A stretch of 41,855 nt of DNA from NCBI GenBank assembly GCA_019119335.1, contig DWXF01000056.1, positions 1 through 41,855 on the forward strand, in the 5' to 3' direction. Positions within the stretch are counted from its first letter, which is position 1. Each line of letters begins with the position of its first letter. Under the pieces are notes generated by a model that ran no database searches, had not been told where the DNA came from, and saw only the letters and a list, made by a program, of their open reading frames with translations. Positions 25,436 to 34,993 of this stretch are shown piece after piece. The position numbers and the translations under genes were made by a program. The stretch is from Candidatus Flavonifractor merdavium. GTDB lineage: Bacteria; Bacillota; Clostridia; Oscillospirales; Oscillospiraceae.

Positions 25436-28354
25436 TCACTCCACCTGCACCAGGTGGAGTCCGCTTTTTACCGTGGCATACGGGAAGGCGTCGTCCTTCT
25501 CCAGGGGTACCACCCGCTGGACGCCCGCCTCGTCAAACCGGCCCTCCAGCAGGATGCCCCGCACCAGGCGCACGTTGGGGGTGTCCCGCACCGTCTGCCA
25601 CACCTGGGCAATGCGCAGCTGGCTGCCGATATCCCGCTCCCGCCAGCGGCCGTTGATGAGTTCCTCCAGCCGCCGGGCGATCTCCTGCTGGGTCACCGCG
25701 CTCTGGTCCAGGTCCTCCATCTCCACCGTGATGGTACTGCTCACCGTAATAACCGTGGAGCCCACCACGTGGAGCCGCCCTTCCGCCGCCAGCACGCAGT
25801 CGCACTGTTGGGACAGGGCCTCGTAGATCCGCTGGCACAAATCGTCGGTCACCCGGCGGCTGTCCAGGTCGTTCCCCTCCACCACCACGCTGACGTGGCC
25901 GGGGGCATACGCCCCGGCGCCGTCCCGGCCGGGAAAGCACTTCACATGCCTGGCCTGGGGAAAGTCCTGGGTAATAATCTCCTCAAAATCCCGTACACCG
26001 GCGGCTTTGCTCCGGTGACGCAGGCGCTTGTTTCCAATGCGCTCCGCCTTTTCAGGCGAAAAGCGGTCGGTGCCTCCGCTCATGGGGGTCACATTCTCCA
26101 CCCGGCTGATCCGGGGCAGGGCGCCGATAAGCTGCCGTACCGCGCCGGCGGGCCGGTTACCCCGGCTGCCGCCGCCGTAGCAGTAGCGGACCCGCAGGTT
26201 GTTTTCCCCCTCCGGCGGGACCCGGCCGTGGATACCGTTGCCAAAGGTCACGGTTCCGGCATAGGGGTCCAGGGCGTAGCATCGCTCCTCCGGCCCGGCC
26301 AGCGCCAGTTCGTCCCGGCGGTCCCAGCGCACCCAGCAATGAATGAGCACCCGGTCGTCCCACTCCAGCTCCACCCGCTGGGGCATGGCCGCCGCCAGGG
26401 CCTCCGCATCGGTCACCGCCAGGGCCCGCACCTCGTCCACCCACACCTGGCACTCCAGAATGGGGCGGCGCAAAAGAGGCAGAATCTTGTTGGCCTCATA
26501 GATGCCGGTGGAGAAGGTCTGCTCCTCCGCCCGCTGCCGCTGAATTGCCTCCACCATGTTCAGCCGGACGGTGTTCACTCTGGGCCAGCCTCCGCTGTTC
26601 TCCAGGTAGGAGCTGCGGGAGAGCCGCAGCCAGCAGCCTTCCATTCCGAACCGGCTGTGGGTGGGCAGAGGCTTTGGCAGATAGAGCAGCATCACGCCGG
26701 GGTGGAGCAGGTTACGGGTCAGGTCCACGGTCCGCACCGGCTCAAACCGCTCCCCGGTCCAGGCCTCAAAGCGCAGCTTGTCCTCCAGCTTTACCCGCCC
26801 GGCCACATCAAAATAGATGGACAGCGGCATGGCGTGGGGCGAGCGGTCGAAGCAGAAATACATGGCCCGGGGGTGCTCCTCCATGCCCACCAGAGCGGAG
26901 AATTCCAGCCGGTTCACCTGGGCGACATCCTCCATCTGGACCGTATCCCCATTGTTCTCCCCCCGGCAGCGGTCCACCGGCAGGCCATCAGGATAGTCCC
27001 AAGCGCAGTCCGCCCCTTTCAGGAAGGGCACCACCCAGCGGGGATTCGTGGAGAACTGATTCTCCACATGGATGACCCGGGCCCGGATAAAGTAGCCCTC
27101 CTCCGCATTGACCTCGCTCCGCTCCATGTCGGCGGGGACCTCAAACACCACTTCCAGCGGCCCTTCCTGCTTGCAGGAAAAGGGATTCCGGTTGCCGGAC
27201 ACCGTCAGCGGCCGCCAGCCCGTTCCGTTGAAATACTCCCATACCACCTGAGACACATACACGTCGTCCGGGGTGATCACCACCGCGTCCCGCTTGTCGA
27301 TGATCCGCTGATTGAACTGATAATGGGGTGCCTGGTCCGCCAGGTCGGTAATGATAGGCGCAATCTCCAAATGCAGATTCACCCGGGCGCCCCGCTTGCG
27401 GAAGACCTGGTCGGAGCGGAAATAGCAAAGGCTATATGGGGTAGGACGGCGGCCGAAACAGTAGCCCCCTTCCTCCAGCTCCAGGGGGATATCCCCGTTG
27501 GACACCCCATCCAGCGCCAGCCGGCCCGCAGGCTGGCTGCGCAGCTTGATTCCATCCAGTACGATCCGTCCGCTGCCGAAGCTGCCGGTACAGGAAATGG
27601 TATAATGCCCCTCCTGGTCCGGCTCAAAGGCACCCTTCCCCTCCCAGGTCAGGATGATCTGGCTGCCCTCCGCCCGGACGGCGGAAAAGGGGACTTCCGT
27701 CCCATTGGACCGAAAGCTCCACTGGCCCAGCCTGGGGTCGGCCAGCCGGGCTGCGGTTTCACTGGCCAAATGTCCGCCCTCCTGGCGCAGCTCCACCTCC
27801 ACCTGACAGGGACCGGACAGGGACAACACATCGTCCTGGCTCAGGGTAAAGCGGTGATGCTGGAGATTTTCCCCGCCGGTGGGGGAAAAGAAGGGCTGCG
27901 GATGGTCCAGGTCCAGCCGCTGGATGACCCCCTCCCGGGAGTCCACATAGAACAGCGCCTGCAGACCGGCTGGGGTGGACTCAATCCGCCGGTCCGTCTC
28001 ATAGACCACGTGTTCCCGGTTCTCGTCCTCGGTAAATACCTGGGTCCCCTCCGGCACGGGCACCGGCTCCTCCACCGTGTCGTTGGCGGTAAACTGGAGT
28101 AGGCCGGTTGCCGGCACCGGATCGGGCATCCGGAAGCCGGTGAGATTGAGAAACTCTGTGTGGAGCTTGCCTGGAACCGAATTCATCCGGTCCACCGTTT
28201 GGTAAAACATATCGCCGAACAGCTCCGCCAGGGCGGAGCCGGGATCGTCGGCCGCCCCCTCATACCGCCAGTCCGGCGTATAGGAACTGGCGTGGTTGGC
28301 CAGCTGGGCCATAATATCCCCCCGGCTTCTGGGGTCCAGAACCGGCTGTTTCAT
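25436..28354 (-). CDS. J-like baseplate wedge protein, large copy
   Basis: A 972-residue protein of the same TIGR02243/J-like class as the following gene. The N-terminus has LDPRSRGDIMAQLA, YTPDW and ALAELFGDMFYQTVDRM; the core has DPYAGTVTFGNGIHGRVPP and VRYCYGGGSRGNRPAGAV, then IITQDFPQARHVKCFPG. Afp12-like proteins are also about this long. Its ATG overlaps the stop of the gp25-like gene (ATGA at 28351-28354), so wedge parts are made together. Confidence 0.9.
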   Translation of the reverse strand: MKQPVLDPRSRGDIMAQLANHASSYTPDWRYEGAADDPGSALAELFGDMFYQTVDRMNSVPGKLHTEFLNLTGFRMPDPVPATGLLQFTANDTVEEPVPVPEGTQVFTEDENREHVVYETDRRIESTPAGLQALFYVDSREGVIQRLDLDHPQPFFSPTGGENLQHHRFTLSQDDVLSLSGPCQVEVELRQEGGHLASETAARLADPRLGQWSFRSNGTEVPFSAVRAEGSQIILTWEGKGAFEPDQEGHYTISCTGSFGSGRIVLDGIKLRSQPAGRLALDGVSNGDIPLELEEGGYCFGRRPTPYSLCYFRSDQVFRKRGARVNLHLEIAPIITDLADQAPHYQFNQRIIDKRDAVVITPDDVYVSQVVWEYFNGTGWRPLTVSGNRNPFSCKQEGPLEVVFEVPADMERSEVNAEEGYFIRARVIHVENQFSTNPRWVVPFLKGADCAWDYPDGLPVDRCRGENNGDTVQMEDVAQVNRLEFSALVGMEEHPRAMYFCFDRSPHAMPLSIYFDVAGRVKLEDKLRFEAWTGERFEPVRTVDLTRNLLHPGVMLLYLPKPLPTHSRFGMEGCWLRLSRSSYLENSGGWPRVNTVRLNMVEAIQRQRAEEQTFSTGIYEANKILPLLRRPILECQVWVDEVRALAVTDAEALAAAMPQRVELEWDDRVLIHCWVRWDRRDELALAGPEERCYALDPYAGTVTFGNGIHGRVPPEGENNLRVRYCYGGGSRGNRPAGAVRQLIGALPRISRVENVTPMSGGTDRFSPEKAERIGNKRLRHRSKAAGVRDFEEIITQDFPQARHVKCFPGRDGAGAYAPGHVSVVVEGNDLDSRRVTDDLCQRIYEALSQQCDCVLAAEGRLHVVGSTVITVSSTITVEMEDLDQSAVTQQEIARRLEELINGRWRERDIGSQLRIAQVWQTVRDTPNVRLVRGILLEGRFDEAGVQRVVPLEKDDAFPYATVKSGLHLVQVE

Positions 28355-28770
28355 TCCGCGCCGCCCCCTTCCGACCCCTCTGTCTGATAGAAGGGATAGA
28401 CGTGGTTGTATCGGTTATTGGTGCTGCGCACCGTATAGCTCACATAGATGACCACCGAGCCGTTGCGCTGATTCAGGTCCTCGCAGCGGATCTCCACGTC
28501 CCGGATGCGGGGTTCCTGCTCCAGCAGCACCAGCCGCAGCTCATGGGCGATGGCATTGGCCGTGGAGCTGGAGAGCGGCATAAAGGCGTAGTCCATGGTA
28601 TTGGCGCCGAATTCCGGCCGCATGACACGCTCTCCCCGGCCGGTGCGCAGAATAATACCGATGGCCTCCTTGATATCCTCCTCCTGGTCCACCATGGCCA
28701 GCTTTCCTGTCTTGGGGTCTACCTGGAGCGGGAACTTCAGTCCGCGTCCCAGAAATTCTTTTCCGTTCAC
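28351..28770 (-). CDS. gp25/gpW-like baseplate wedge protein (Afp9-like)
   Basis: A 139-residue protein of the T4 gp25/P2 gpW family. The signature region is EDIKEAIGIILRTGRGERVMRP followed by EFGANTMDYAF; the catalytic-looking EPRI motif common to the family is present as QEPRIRDVEI. The protein joins the wedge to the sheath. GTG start with GGAGGGG 5 bases before it. It is coupled to the large J-like gene by a 4-base overlap and follows the spike gene. Confidence 0.9.
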   Translation of the reverse strand: MNGKEFLGRGLKFPLQVDPKTGKLAMVDQEEDIKEAIGIILRTGRGERVMRPEFGANTMDYAFMPLSSSTANAIAHELRLVLLEQEPRIRDVEIRCEDLNQRNGSVVIYVSYTVRSTNNRYNHVYPFYQTEGSEGGGAE

Positions 28771-28804
28771 CCGCTCCCCTCCTCTCCAACTGCGGTCTTG
28801 TTCC

Positions 28805-29584
28805 TTAATTGATACTTACCATGGCTCCCTTGACGGCGGTGGTACCGGAGGCCTGCATATTCAAAGAGGCATCCGCCTTTACCTCCACCGCCGCCCCCTG
28901 GACGGCCACCTTGGCGCTTCCCTTTTCCTCTATGGTCGCCGCCTCTATGGCTACCTTGCCGCTGGCCTTCTGGGTCATATTACCTGAGGCCTCCAGCACC
29001 ACAGAGGTACCCCCCGCCGACAAGGTCAGCTTATTTTTGGCCTTGAGCTCCAGGTTGCCCCCCTTCAGGTCCATGGTCAGCGCGTTCTCGCCGCTCTTGT
29101 CCTGAAGGGCCACCGCCTGCTTTTCGTCGTCTATGGACAGCACCGTGCCGGAGGGCAGGGTGAGGGTCACCCTCTGTTTCTCCGGCTCGTCGTAAAACAG
29201 CAGCTCACTGCCGCTGGGGGTTTTGATGGTGTAGTTGTGTACCTTGCCCTCCGTGATCTGATAGGGCGGAGTGACCTCGGTATTCCAGTAGGCCCCCAGC
29301 ACCATGGGCCGCCGGGGATCGCCCCCCAGGTAGGCCAGCACCACCAGATCGTTGACGCTGGGGAAGAAGAACTGGCCGCAGCCCTTGCCACCCAGAGGCG
29401 CCATCACATAGCACCAGTCGGTCTCCTCCTGCTCGTCGTTCTCAATGGGAATGCACTTCACCCGGTTGAGCTTCTCCTCGTCGTTGACGTTGGTCACCAC
29501 CGCCAGATAGAGGCCGGTCCTGCGCATTTCGTCGTCCTGCTGAAAGGCGCCCGCGCCTCCATGCAGCTCTTCCCAAATGCTCAT
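28805..29584 (-). CDS. gp5-like spike protein (OB fold plus beta-helix)
   Basis: A 259-residue spike. After a short lead, an OB-fold (about 20-95: LAVVTNVNDEEKLNRVKC, MAPLGGKGCGQFFFPSV, VVLAYLGGDPRRP) is followed by LLFYDEP and a long regular series of short strands rich in Val, Lys, Ala and Ser (about 120-259), the intertwined beta-helix of gp5/gpV. The ATG at 29584 shares one base with the stop of the hub gene (TGATG), so re-initiation is likely; reading further upstream in this frame only enters the hub gene. In many eCIS hub and spike are one VgrG-like chain; here they are separate. Confidence 0.9.
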   Translation of the reverse strand: MSIWEELHGGAGAFQQDDEMRRTGLYLAVVTNVNDEEKLNRVKCIPIENDEQEETDWCYVMAPLGGKGCGQFFFPSVNDLVVLAYLGGDPRRPMVLGAYWNTEVTPPYQITEGKVHNYTIKTPSGSELLFYDEPEKQRVTLTLPSGTVLSIDDEKQAVALQDKSGENALTMDLKGGNLELKAKNKLTLSAGGTSVVLEASGNMTQKASGKVAIEAATIEEKGSAKVAVQGAAVEVKADASLNMQASGTTAVKGAMVSIN

Positions 29585-30678
29585 CAGACCCTGGCCCCCT
29601 TTACAGTGAAGTCGGTGTAATAGCCCTCCCGGCTGAAGGTATGGGTGACGGAATCCATGTAGTAGCTGCCTACCGTCATGGCATCCATGCCCTTGATGCT
29701 GATATAGCGGCCGGGAATCAGCTCCGGGATACCTACGCATCTACCCTCGCCCTTGACAAACTCCATGGCCTGGGCGTTGAGCCGGCACTGGGCCATCCTG
29801 GTACACTCCGCCTCGGTGCGGACACACTCGTTGTACTCCCGGGCCACCACGTTTTTATAGGCTGGGGCGATTTCCGCCGCCCATTTCTTCTTCGTGTCAC
29901 CTACGGTGACCTTGTCCGCCGACCCCACAATGCGCTTTTGGTTGATATCCTTGCCTCGGATCTCCACCTTGCCCAGCTGGGTATGGAGGCTGATGCGCTT
30001 TCGGAAATCCAGCAGCCCAGCCCCCAGGGTCAGGGAGATCAGCGCCTTGGAGTCGCTAATCAGGTCGCCAAAATAGAGCTCCCCCCGCACCGCCAGCAGG
30101 CTCAGGTTATACATCTGGGACAGCTTCCGCAGGTAGTTGTAGTCGCTGGTCACTTCCTTCACCAGGGGGGTAACCAGATTTTCCATATTGTCCACCTGGG
30201 TGCTCTTGGCATACCCCGCCCGGACCGCCTTGAAGAAGATCTCCTCCACCACCGCCTTGGGCCTCTTGTTGCCGTGATAAATGGGCTCGTAGCAGTTGGT
30301 CAGAAAGGCCAGGCCGTCCATGCCCTTTACCACCAGCCGGGGCGGCTTGTCCCGGCTGTGCTCCAGGTTGTACTCAAACACAAAGCCGTAGAAGAGCTGC
30401 TCCTGCTTGGTATAGCCCCCGGAGACCTTCAGCGTGGCGCCCACCTTGATGGTCTCCTCCAGGTTGTTGATCCACTTGGACTTTTCGCTGTCATAAAGGC
30501 TCTCCACGCTGAAGGTACAGCTGCTGATCATGCTCTCGCTCAACTTGACCTCCAGCCGGACAATGGGCATTTCCGTGCTGCTGAGCTCCTTGCCATCCAC
30601 CAGAATCGTAAAGGCGGGACCGCGGAAATCTTCATATTTTTCACTCAACGCCTGAAAGGTATAGGTGCTTTTATCCAT
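29584..30678 (-). CDS. gpD/gp27-like hub protein
   Basis: A 364-residue protein of the phage late control gene D family, the trimeric hub between tube and spike. Family features are FTILVDGKEL, the strand-rich TFSVESLYD, DYNYLRKLSQMYNL near residue 180 and the C-terminal LIPGRYISIKGMD with YYMDSVTHTFSREGYYTDF. GGAGGAG lies upstream of its ATG. It follows the LysM adaptor and is coupled to the spike gene by TGATG. Confidence 0.9.
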   Translation of the reverse strand: MDKSTYTFQALSEKYEDFRGPAFTILVDGKELSSTEMPIVRLEVKLSESMISSCTFSVESLYDSEKSKWINNLEETIKVGATLKVSGGYTKQEQLFYGFVFEYNLEHSRDKPPRLVVKGMDGLAFLTNCYEPIYHGNKRPKAVVEEIFFKAVRAGYAKSTQVDNMENLVTPLVKEVTSDYNYLRKLSQMYNLSLLAVRGELYFGDLISDSKALISLTLGAGLLDFRKRISLHTQLGKVEIRGKDINQKRIVGSADKVTVGDTKKKWAAEIAPAYKNVVAREYNECVRTEAECTRMAQCRLNAQAMEFVKGEGRCVGIPELIPGRYISIKGMDAMTVGSYYMDSVTHTFSREGYYTDFTVKGARV

Positions 30679-30709
30679 CGCCTGTTCTCTCCTCCGGTGG
30701 AACGCTCTG

Positions 30710-31435
30710 TTATTTCAGCGCCGGCAGAACCAGCCGGGACCCGGTACGCAGCATCCTGGGATTGGCCAGACCGTTGGCGTCGGCAATGGCCCGCCACTGC
30801 TCCGGCTGCCCATATTCCTTGGCCGACATGGACCACAGGGAATCACCCTGATGGACCGTACGGTACTTGGTGGTGTCGGGCGACTCCAGCGGCCGGGGCA
30901 GGTTGGCCTTCAGCGGCGCCACAAATTCCTGGAACGTGCAGTCCAGCCAGGCACGCAGTGGAATCCCGTGCTCATTGAAACGGACAAAGTTCTGCTTACA
31001 GGATATCAAATGCCCCTTGAACTGGAGGGAGGACCACTCCAGCTTGACCAGCGGCGGCACATGCTTGTCCGGGTCAATCTCCATCAGGCTGTACACCTTT
31101 TTGGTGTAATTGCGCACGTCAACCATCTTTCCAAGGGTGGGAAGCAGACTGTTGGCCGCAAATTTTGCCTGATCCAGCAGATTTCCGCCCACCTCTGTGC
31201 CGGCGGACATGCTGTCAAAAAAGAGGCGAAATTCCAGAATCTCCATAGTACCGCCGGCAAACTGCACCACCGGAGTATTGGTGGACACGCCGTTTGCCTC
31301 GGCATAGCGCACACTCCGGCTCTGGGTATAGCTCTCCGGGTTATACAGCACCTTGAATTTGCTCTTTCCCTCCGGCTCAATGGTCATTTTATCCAGAGGA
31401 ACAATAATGTTCGGATTCGGGATGCCTACATACAC
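30710..31435 (-). CDS. LysM-domain tube/baseplate adaptor (Afp7-like)
   Basis: A 241-residue protein. The first 180 residues are the beta-rich part of Afp7-type adaptors (FKVLYNPESYTQSRSV, LEFRLFFDS, PPLVKLEWSSLQFKG). Residues about 191-240 are a LysM domain (YRTVHQGDSLWSMSAKEYG, WRAIADANGL, GSRLVLP). In the family the LysM part sits in the baseplate under the tube rather than necessarily binding cell wall. GTG start with AAGGAGG 10 bases before it. It follows the repeat protein by 24 bases. Confidence 0.9.
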   Translation of the reverse strand: MYVGIPNPNIIVPLDKMTIEPEGKSKFKVLYNPESYTQSRSVRYAEANGVSTNTPVVQFAGGTMEILEFRLFFDSMSAGTEVGGNLLDQAKFAANSLLPTLGKMVDVRNYTKKVYSLMEIDPDKHVPPLVKLEWSSLQFKGHLISCKQNFVRFNEHGIPLRAWLDCTFQEFVAPLKANLPRPLESPDTTKYRTVHQGDSLWSMSAKEYGQPEQWRAIADANGLANPRMLRTGSRLVLPALK

Positions 31436-31459
31436 AGCCTTTTTCCCTCCTTATCGCAA

Positions 31460-34400
31460 TCAGAAGCCCAGACGGATGCGCTCCTCCCGGATGCGGTCCT
31501 CCAGGATCCGATAAACTCTGTCCGCGGCCCGCTGTATCTCCGCCTCACTGAGGTGGATCTGCTGAGGCTTCTGGGGCCGCTCCTCTTTCCGCTTTTCCCG
31601 GTGTTCCAGCGGAACATTCGGCTTGTAGCTGGGCGCCGACCACTCCATCATTTCCGTGCTTTGCTCCGGCAGCGTGGCAATCTGCTTGGCCACCCCAATC
31701 TCCTGGGCAGCCGGAGCCGCAGTCCAGCTATCCCGCAAAAAACGTCTGGCCCAGTCGGGCAGGCTGCGGACGTAATCCGATTCTTCCGGAAGCTGGGGCG
31801 CTTGGGGCTGGACAGGCGGCAGAACCTGGTTGGCGGCCTGCTGGCCGGGGCTGTAAGTCAGCTCCAGAGGCTGCTGTCCGGCGGTATCGCCAGCCTGCCG
31901 CGTGTTGCTCCGGGCTGGTACCGTCTGCTGCCCTCCCTGCTGGCCCTGCACGCGCGCTCCATAATCCAGCGCCACGTTTGGAACGGCTATGGGTGGGATG
32001 TCCCTTCTGCCGTCAACTTCAAGCGGCAGACTGTTCCTTCCAATCAGGCGCTGCCCGATCCGAATGTCTCCCCGCAGCGCACCGGCATACGGCTGGCCCA
32101 CAGAAGCCCCCTGTCCCACTGTGGGAGGCTCCAGAGTCTCCGCCGTGGGTGAGACCGCGGCGCCCTGCTCTGTCCTGAGGGCCAATTCCTCACCGGACAA
32201 AGTTCCTTGTGTGAGCGTACTTTCTATTGTTCGGTTTGCCGCGGAAGGCAGGGTATGCTCCTCACTCTGTCCTTCCAACCGATGGATCAATCGCCCACCG
32301 GAAAGGGTTTCCACTTTACGCTGATCTCGGCTCCCTTCCTCGCCGGTAGAACTGGCAGCTGCCGTACGAATATCCCGGGCAGTCACCAGTCGGGCCTTCC
32401 CCGTACTTTGTTTTGCCCTGGATATTTGCGCCGTCCTGCTGGTATCTGTCTCTTTTTGATGATTCGTCTCCGAACTGGAAAGGAGTTTCGCTTTACGCTG
32501 ATATAACCGATTCTCTTGCCCGGCGATACTAGCGCTGGCTGTGCTGTGCGTCTCCTTGCCAATATGCGTCTGACTTTGGGTTACCGGCTGCGTCGCTCCG
32601 TCCCTCTGCTCCTCCTGCCGGTGTGTCAGCTCCTCACTGGGGAGAATTTCCCCCAATCGCTCCTCCGGCTGGGTCGCCTGTTCCCCGGACTCCGGAATGA
32701 CAGTTCGGATATCCCGGGCGGTTACTTTCTGGCCCAGCCCTGCATGCGGCTGCGCCGGAACAGGTGGGTTCGTCGCCCCACCATCCTGTTCCTCCTGCCG
32801 GTGCGTCAGTTCTTCACCGGGGAGAACTTCCCCCAATCGCTGCTCCGGACGGGCCGCCTGTTCGCCGGACTCCGGAATGACTGTCCGGATATCCCGGGCG
32901 GTTACCGTCTGGCCCAGCTCTGCATGTGGCTGCGCCGGAACAGGCGGGATAGTGGCCACAGGCGGGGTTATCGCCCCACCGCCCTGTTCCTCCTGCCGGT
33001 GCGTCAGCTCCTCGCCGGGGAGAACTTCCCCCAATCGCTGCTCCGGTTGGGCCGCCTGTTCGCCGGACTCCGGAATGACTGTTCGGATATCCTGGGCGGT
33101 TACCGTCTGGCCCGGCTCTGCATGCGGTTGTACCGGAACAGGCGGGATAGTGGCCACAGGCGGGGTTATCGCCCCACCGCCCTGTTCCTCCTGCCGGTGC
33201 GTCAGCTCCTCGCCGGGGAAAACTTCCCCAAATCGCTGCTCCGGATGGGCCGCCTGTTCGCCGGACTCTGGAATGACTGTTCGGATATCCCGGGCGGTTA
33301 CCGTCTGGCCCGGCTCTACATGCGGTTGTACCGGAACAGGCGGGATCACGGTCGTAGTCGGGGTTGTCGCCCCACTCTCCTGCTCCTCCTGCCGGTGTGT
33401 CTGCTCCTCGCCGGGGAGAACTTCCCCCAATCGCCGCTCCGGTTTGGTCGCCTGCTTGCCGGACTCCGGAATGACAGTTCGAATATACCGGGTAGTTACC
33501 GTCCGGCCCGGCTCTGCATGCGGTTGTACCGGAACAGGCGGGGTCGTGGCCGCAGGCTGGGTCGTCGGCCCGCTGTCCTGCTCCTCCTGCCGGTGTGTCA
33601 GCTCCTCACCAGGGAGATCTACCCCCAATCGCCGCTCCGGCTGGGTCGCCTGCTCGCCGGATTCCGAAATGACAGTCCGAATGTCCCGGGCGGTCACTTT
33701 CTGGTCCGATTCCGCATGCAGCTGCGCCGAATGAGGCTGAGTCATGGCCGCAGGCTGGGTCGTCGTCCCGCTGTCCTGCTCCTCCTGTCGGTGCGTCAGC
33801 TCCTGACCGGGGAAAAAACCGGGCTGATGCTGCTCAGGCTGGCTTCCCTGGACGGCAGAGTCAGGAATGACCGTTCGAATGTCTTTGGCTGTGGTCGTCC
33901 GCTCTTCTTTTCCCGATGGCTGTTCCGTCAGAGGTTTGGCAGGAGCCTGCCTCTGCGTCTCCATCTGCGGAAACACAGTCTCCGCAGTCCGCGCCGCGCG
34001 CTCCACAGCACGGGCTATCTCGCTCTGCTCTGTCAAAGAAGGCGTTTCCAATGTATGTAGGCTGCCGGTGGGGTCCCCGCCCTGACTGGCAGGGTGTTTC
34101 GGCAGATCATGTCCTTGCTTAGGGCCCGTATGTTGAGTTACGGGCATATGCTCTCTCTGCTGTATGCTCTGTGTTTGGGTGGGACGGGCGTCTTTCTGCC
34201 GGAGTTCCCGCTCCAGCTGTTCCGCCGTCCGCATCAATCTTTTGGCGGCCTGAACGCCGCCCTGTTGGGCGATTTCCGCCGCCGGCTCCCCCTCCTCCAA
34301 ATGGGTCAGAGGGGGTACTGTCTGATCTCCCAGTGTGGGATATTTCGGTCTTTGAGCCGGTGTAGCGGCTTGCTCCGCCGACTGCTGCGCGGGAAAGGAT

Positions 34401-34993
34401 TTACCTTCCTCCCGCAGTGTCTGCAACATCTGGGTAAACACCGCGGCCCGCTGGCCCAACTGGCCCGGACGCCCGGTCTCCCCTGTCATGGCTCCGGGCT
34501 GCTGCCGGAACCCATCCCCGGTCCGCTGTCCATCCGGGCGCTGGAATAAAAAAGTCTGATGCAGAGTCTGCAAGATGTTCTGCTGAAAACGCAGGGCTGC
34601 CTGAGCCGTTGCAGCGGGCGCCACAGCGGCAGCTGCCGCCGGAGCGGACCGTGCCGCCTCACGCTGAACCTCCTGCCGCTGCACAATACGCTCCACAATG
34701 CGTTCGGTGGCCCGCAGGTACTCTATATTCGGTCTGTCTTTCCGCAGCGCGTCCAGTACCAGTTTGAGATTGAGCTGAACCACTGTCTGGGCCGACGAAG
34801 CCGGCGAGACGGGCGGTTCTTCCGCCTCCTGAAGCAGCTCCAGAGGCACAAAGGACCAATACCCCTCTTCCTGTCCCGCCCGGGCTATCAGTTCCTCCGC
34901 AAAGGACTGGGCCAGAGCGCCGAAAGGGGATAGCGCCAGTCTCTCCTGAGAGAGCACCCCCATATTGGGTTTTGTCACCGCAATGGAATCCAT
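31460..34993 (-). CDS. Long repeat protein, tape-measure candidate
   Basis: A 1177-residue protein, by far the longest in the cluster. Residues 1-120 contain helical stretches (FGALAQSFAEELIARAG, then IEYLRATERIVERIVQRQ). About 130-360 is Gln/Ala/Arg-rich. About 364-880 carries eight copies of the motif VTARDIRTVI; the central ones recur every 66 residues and are Glu/Gln/Pro-rich. The last 60 residues are again helical and charged (SEAEIQRAADRVYRILEDR). The ATG at 34993 overlaps the stop of the preceding gene (TGATG). No other tape-measure-like protein is seen, and its place after tube and chaperone-like genes and before the hub fits one. The Pro content argues against a simple long helix, so a linker or secreted role is an alternative. 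Confidence 0.8.
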   Translation of the reverse strand: MDSIAVTKPNMGVLSQERLALSPFGALAQSFAEELIARAGQEEGYWSFVPLELLQEAEEPPVSPASSAQTVVQLNLKLVLDALRKDRPNIEYLRATERIVERIVQRQEVQREAARSAPAAAAAVAPAATAQAALRFQQNILQTLHQTFLFQRPDGQRTGDGFRQQPGAMTGETGRPGQLGQRAAVFTQMLQTLREEGKSFPAQQSAEQAATPAQRPKYPTLGDQTVPPLTHLEEGEPAAEIAQQGGVQAAKRLMRTAEQLERELRQKDARPTQTQSIQQREHMPVTQHTGPKQGHDLPKHPASQGGDPTGSLHTLETPSLTEQSEIARAVERAARTAETVFPQMETQRQAPAKPLTEQPSGKEERTTTAKDIRTVIPDSAVQGSQPEQHQPGFFPGQELTHRQEEQDSGTTTQPAAMTQPHSAQLHAESDQKVTARDIRTVISESGEQATQPERRLGVDLPGEELTHRQEEQDSGPTTQPAATTPPVPVQPHAEPGRTVTTRYIRTVIPESGKQATKPERRLGEVLPGEEQTHRQEEQESGATTPTTTVIPPVPVQPHVEPGQTVTARDIRTVIPESGEQAAHPEQRFGEVFPGEELTHRQEEQGGGAITPPVATIPPVPVQPHAEPGQTVTAQDIRTVIPESGEQAAQPEQRLGEVLPGEELTHRQEEQGGGAITPPVATIPPVPAQPHAELGQTVTARDIRTVIPESGEQAARPEQRLGEVLPGEELTHRQEEQDGGATNPPVPAQPHAGLGQKVTARDIRTVIPESGEQATQPEERLGEILPSEELTHRQEEQRDGATQPVTQSQTHIGKETHSTASASIAGQENRLYQRKAKLLSSSETNHQKETDTSRTAQISRAKQSTGKARLVTARDIRTAAASSTGEEGSRDQRKVETLSGGRLIHRLEGQSEEHTLPSAANRTIESTLTQGTLSGEELALRTEQGAAVSPTAETLEPPTVGQGASVGQPYAGALRGDIRIGQRLIGRNSLPLEVDGRRDIPPIAVPNVALDYGARVQGQQGGQQTVPARSNTRQAGDTAGQQPLELTYSPGQQAANQVLPPVQPQAPQLPEESDYVRSLPDWARRFLRDSWTAAPAAQEIGVAKQIATLPEQSTEMMEWSAPSYKPNVPLEHREKRKEERPQKPQQIHLSEAEIQRAADRVYRILEDRIREERIRLGF
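32372..33910 (-). repeat. Tandem 198-bp coding repeats
   Basis: The DNA block reading (A/G)TCCCGGGCG recurs at 32372, 32711, 32891, 33089, 33287, 33485, 33683 and 33881. The last six are spaced by exactly 198 bases; 32711 to 32891 is 180 (a 6-residue deletion) and 32372 to 32711 is 339. All spacings are multiples of 3, so the frame is kept. The middle copies are most alike, the outer ones most diverged, as expected for recent unequal exchange in the centre. Confidence 0.93.

Noticed and set aside
32372-33910. CRISPR array
   Set aside because: Repeats are 198 bp, contiguous, in frame and coding; there are no short repeats with unique spacers and no cas genes.
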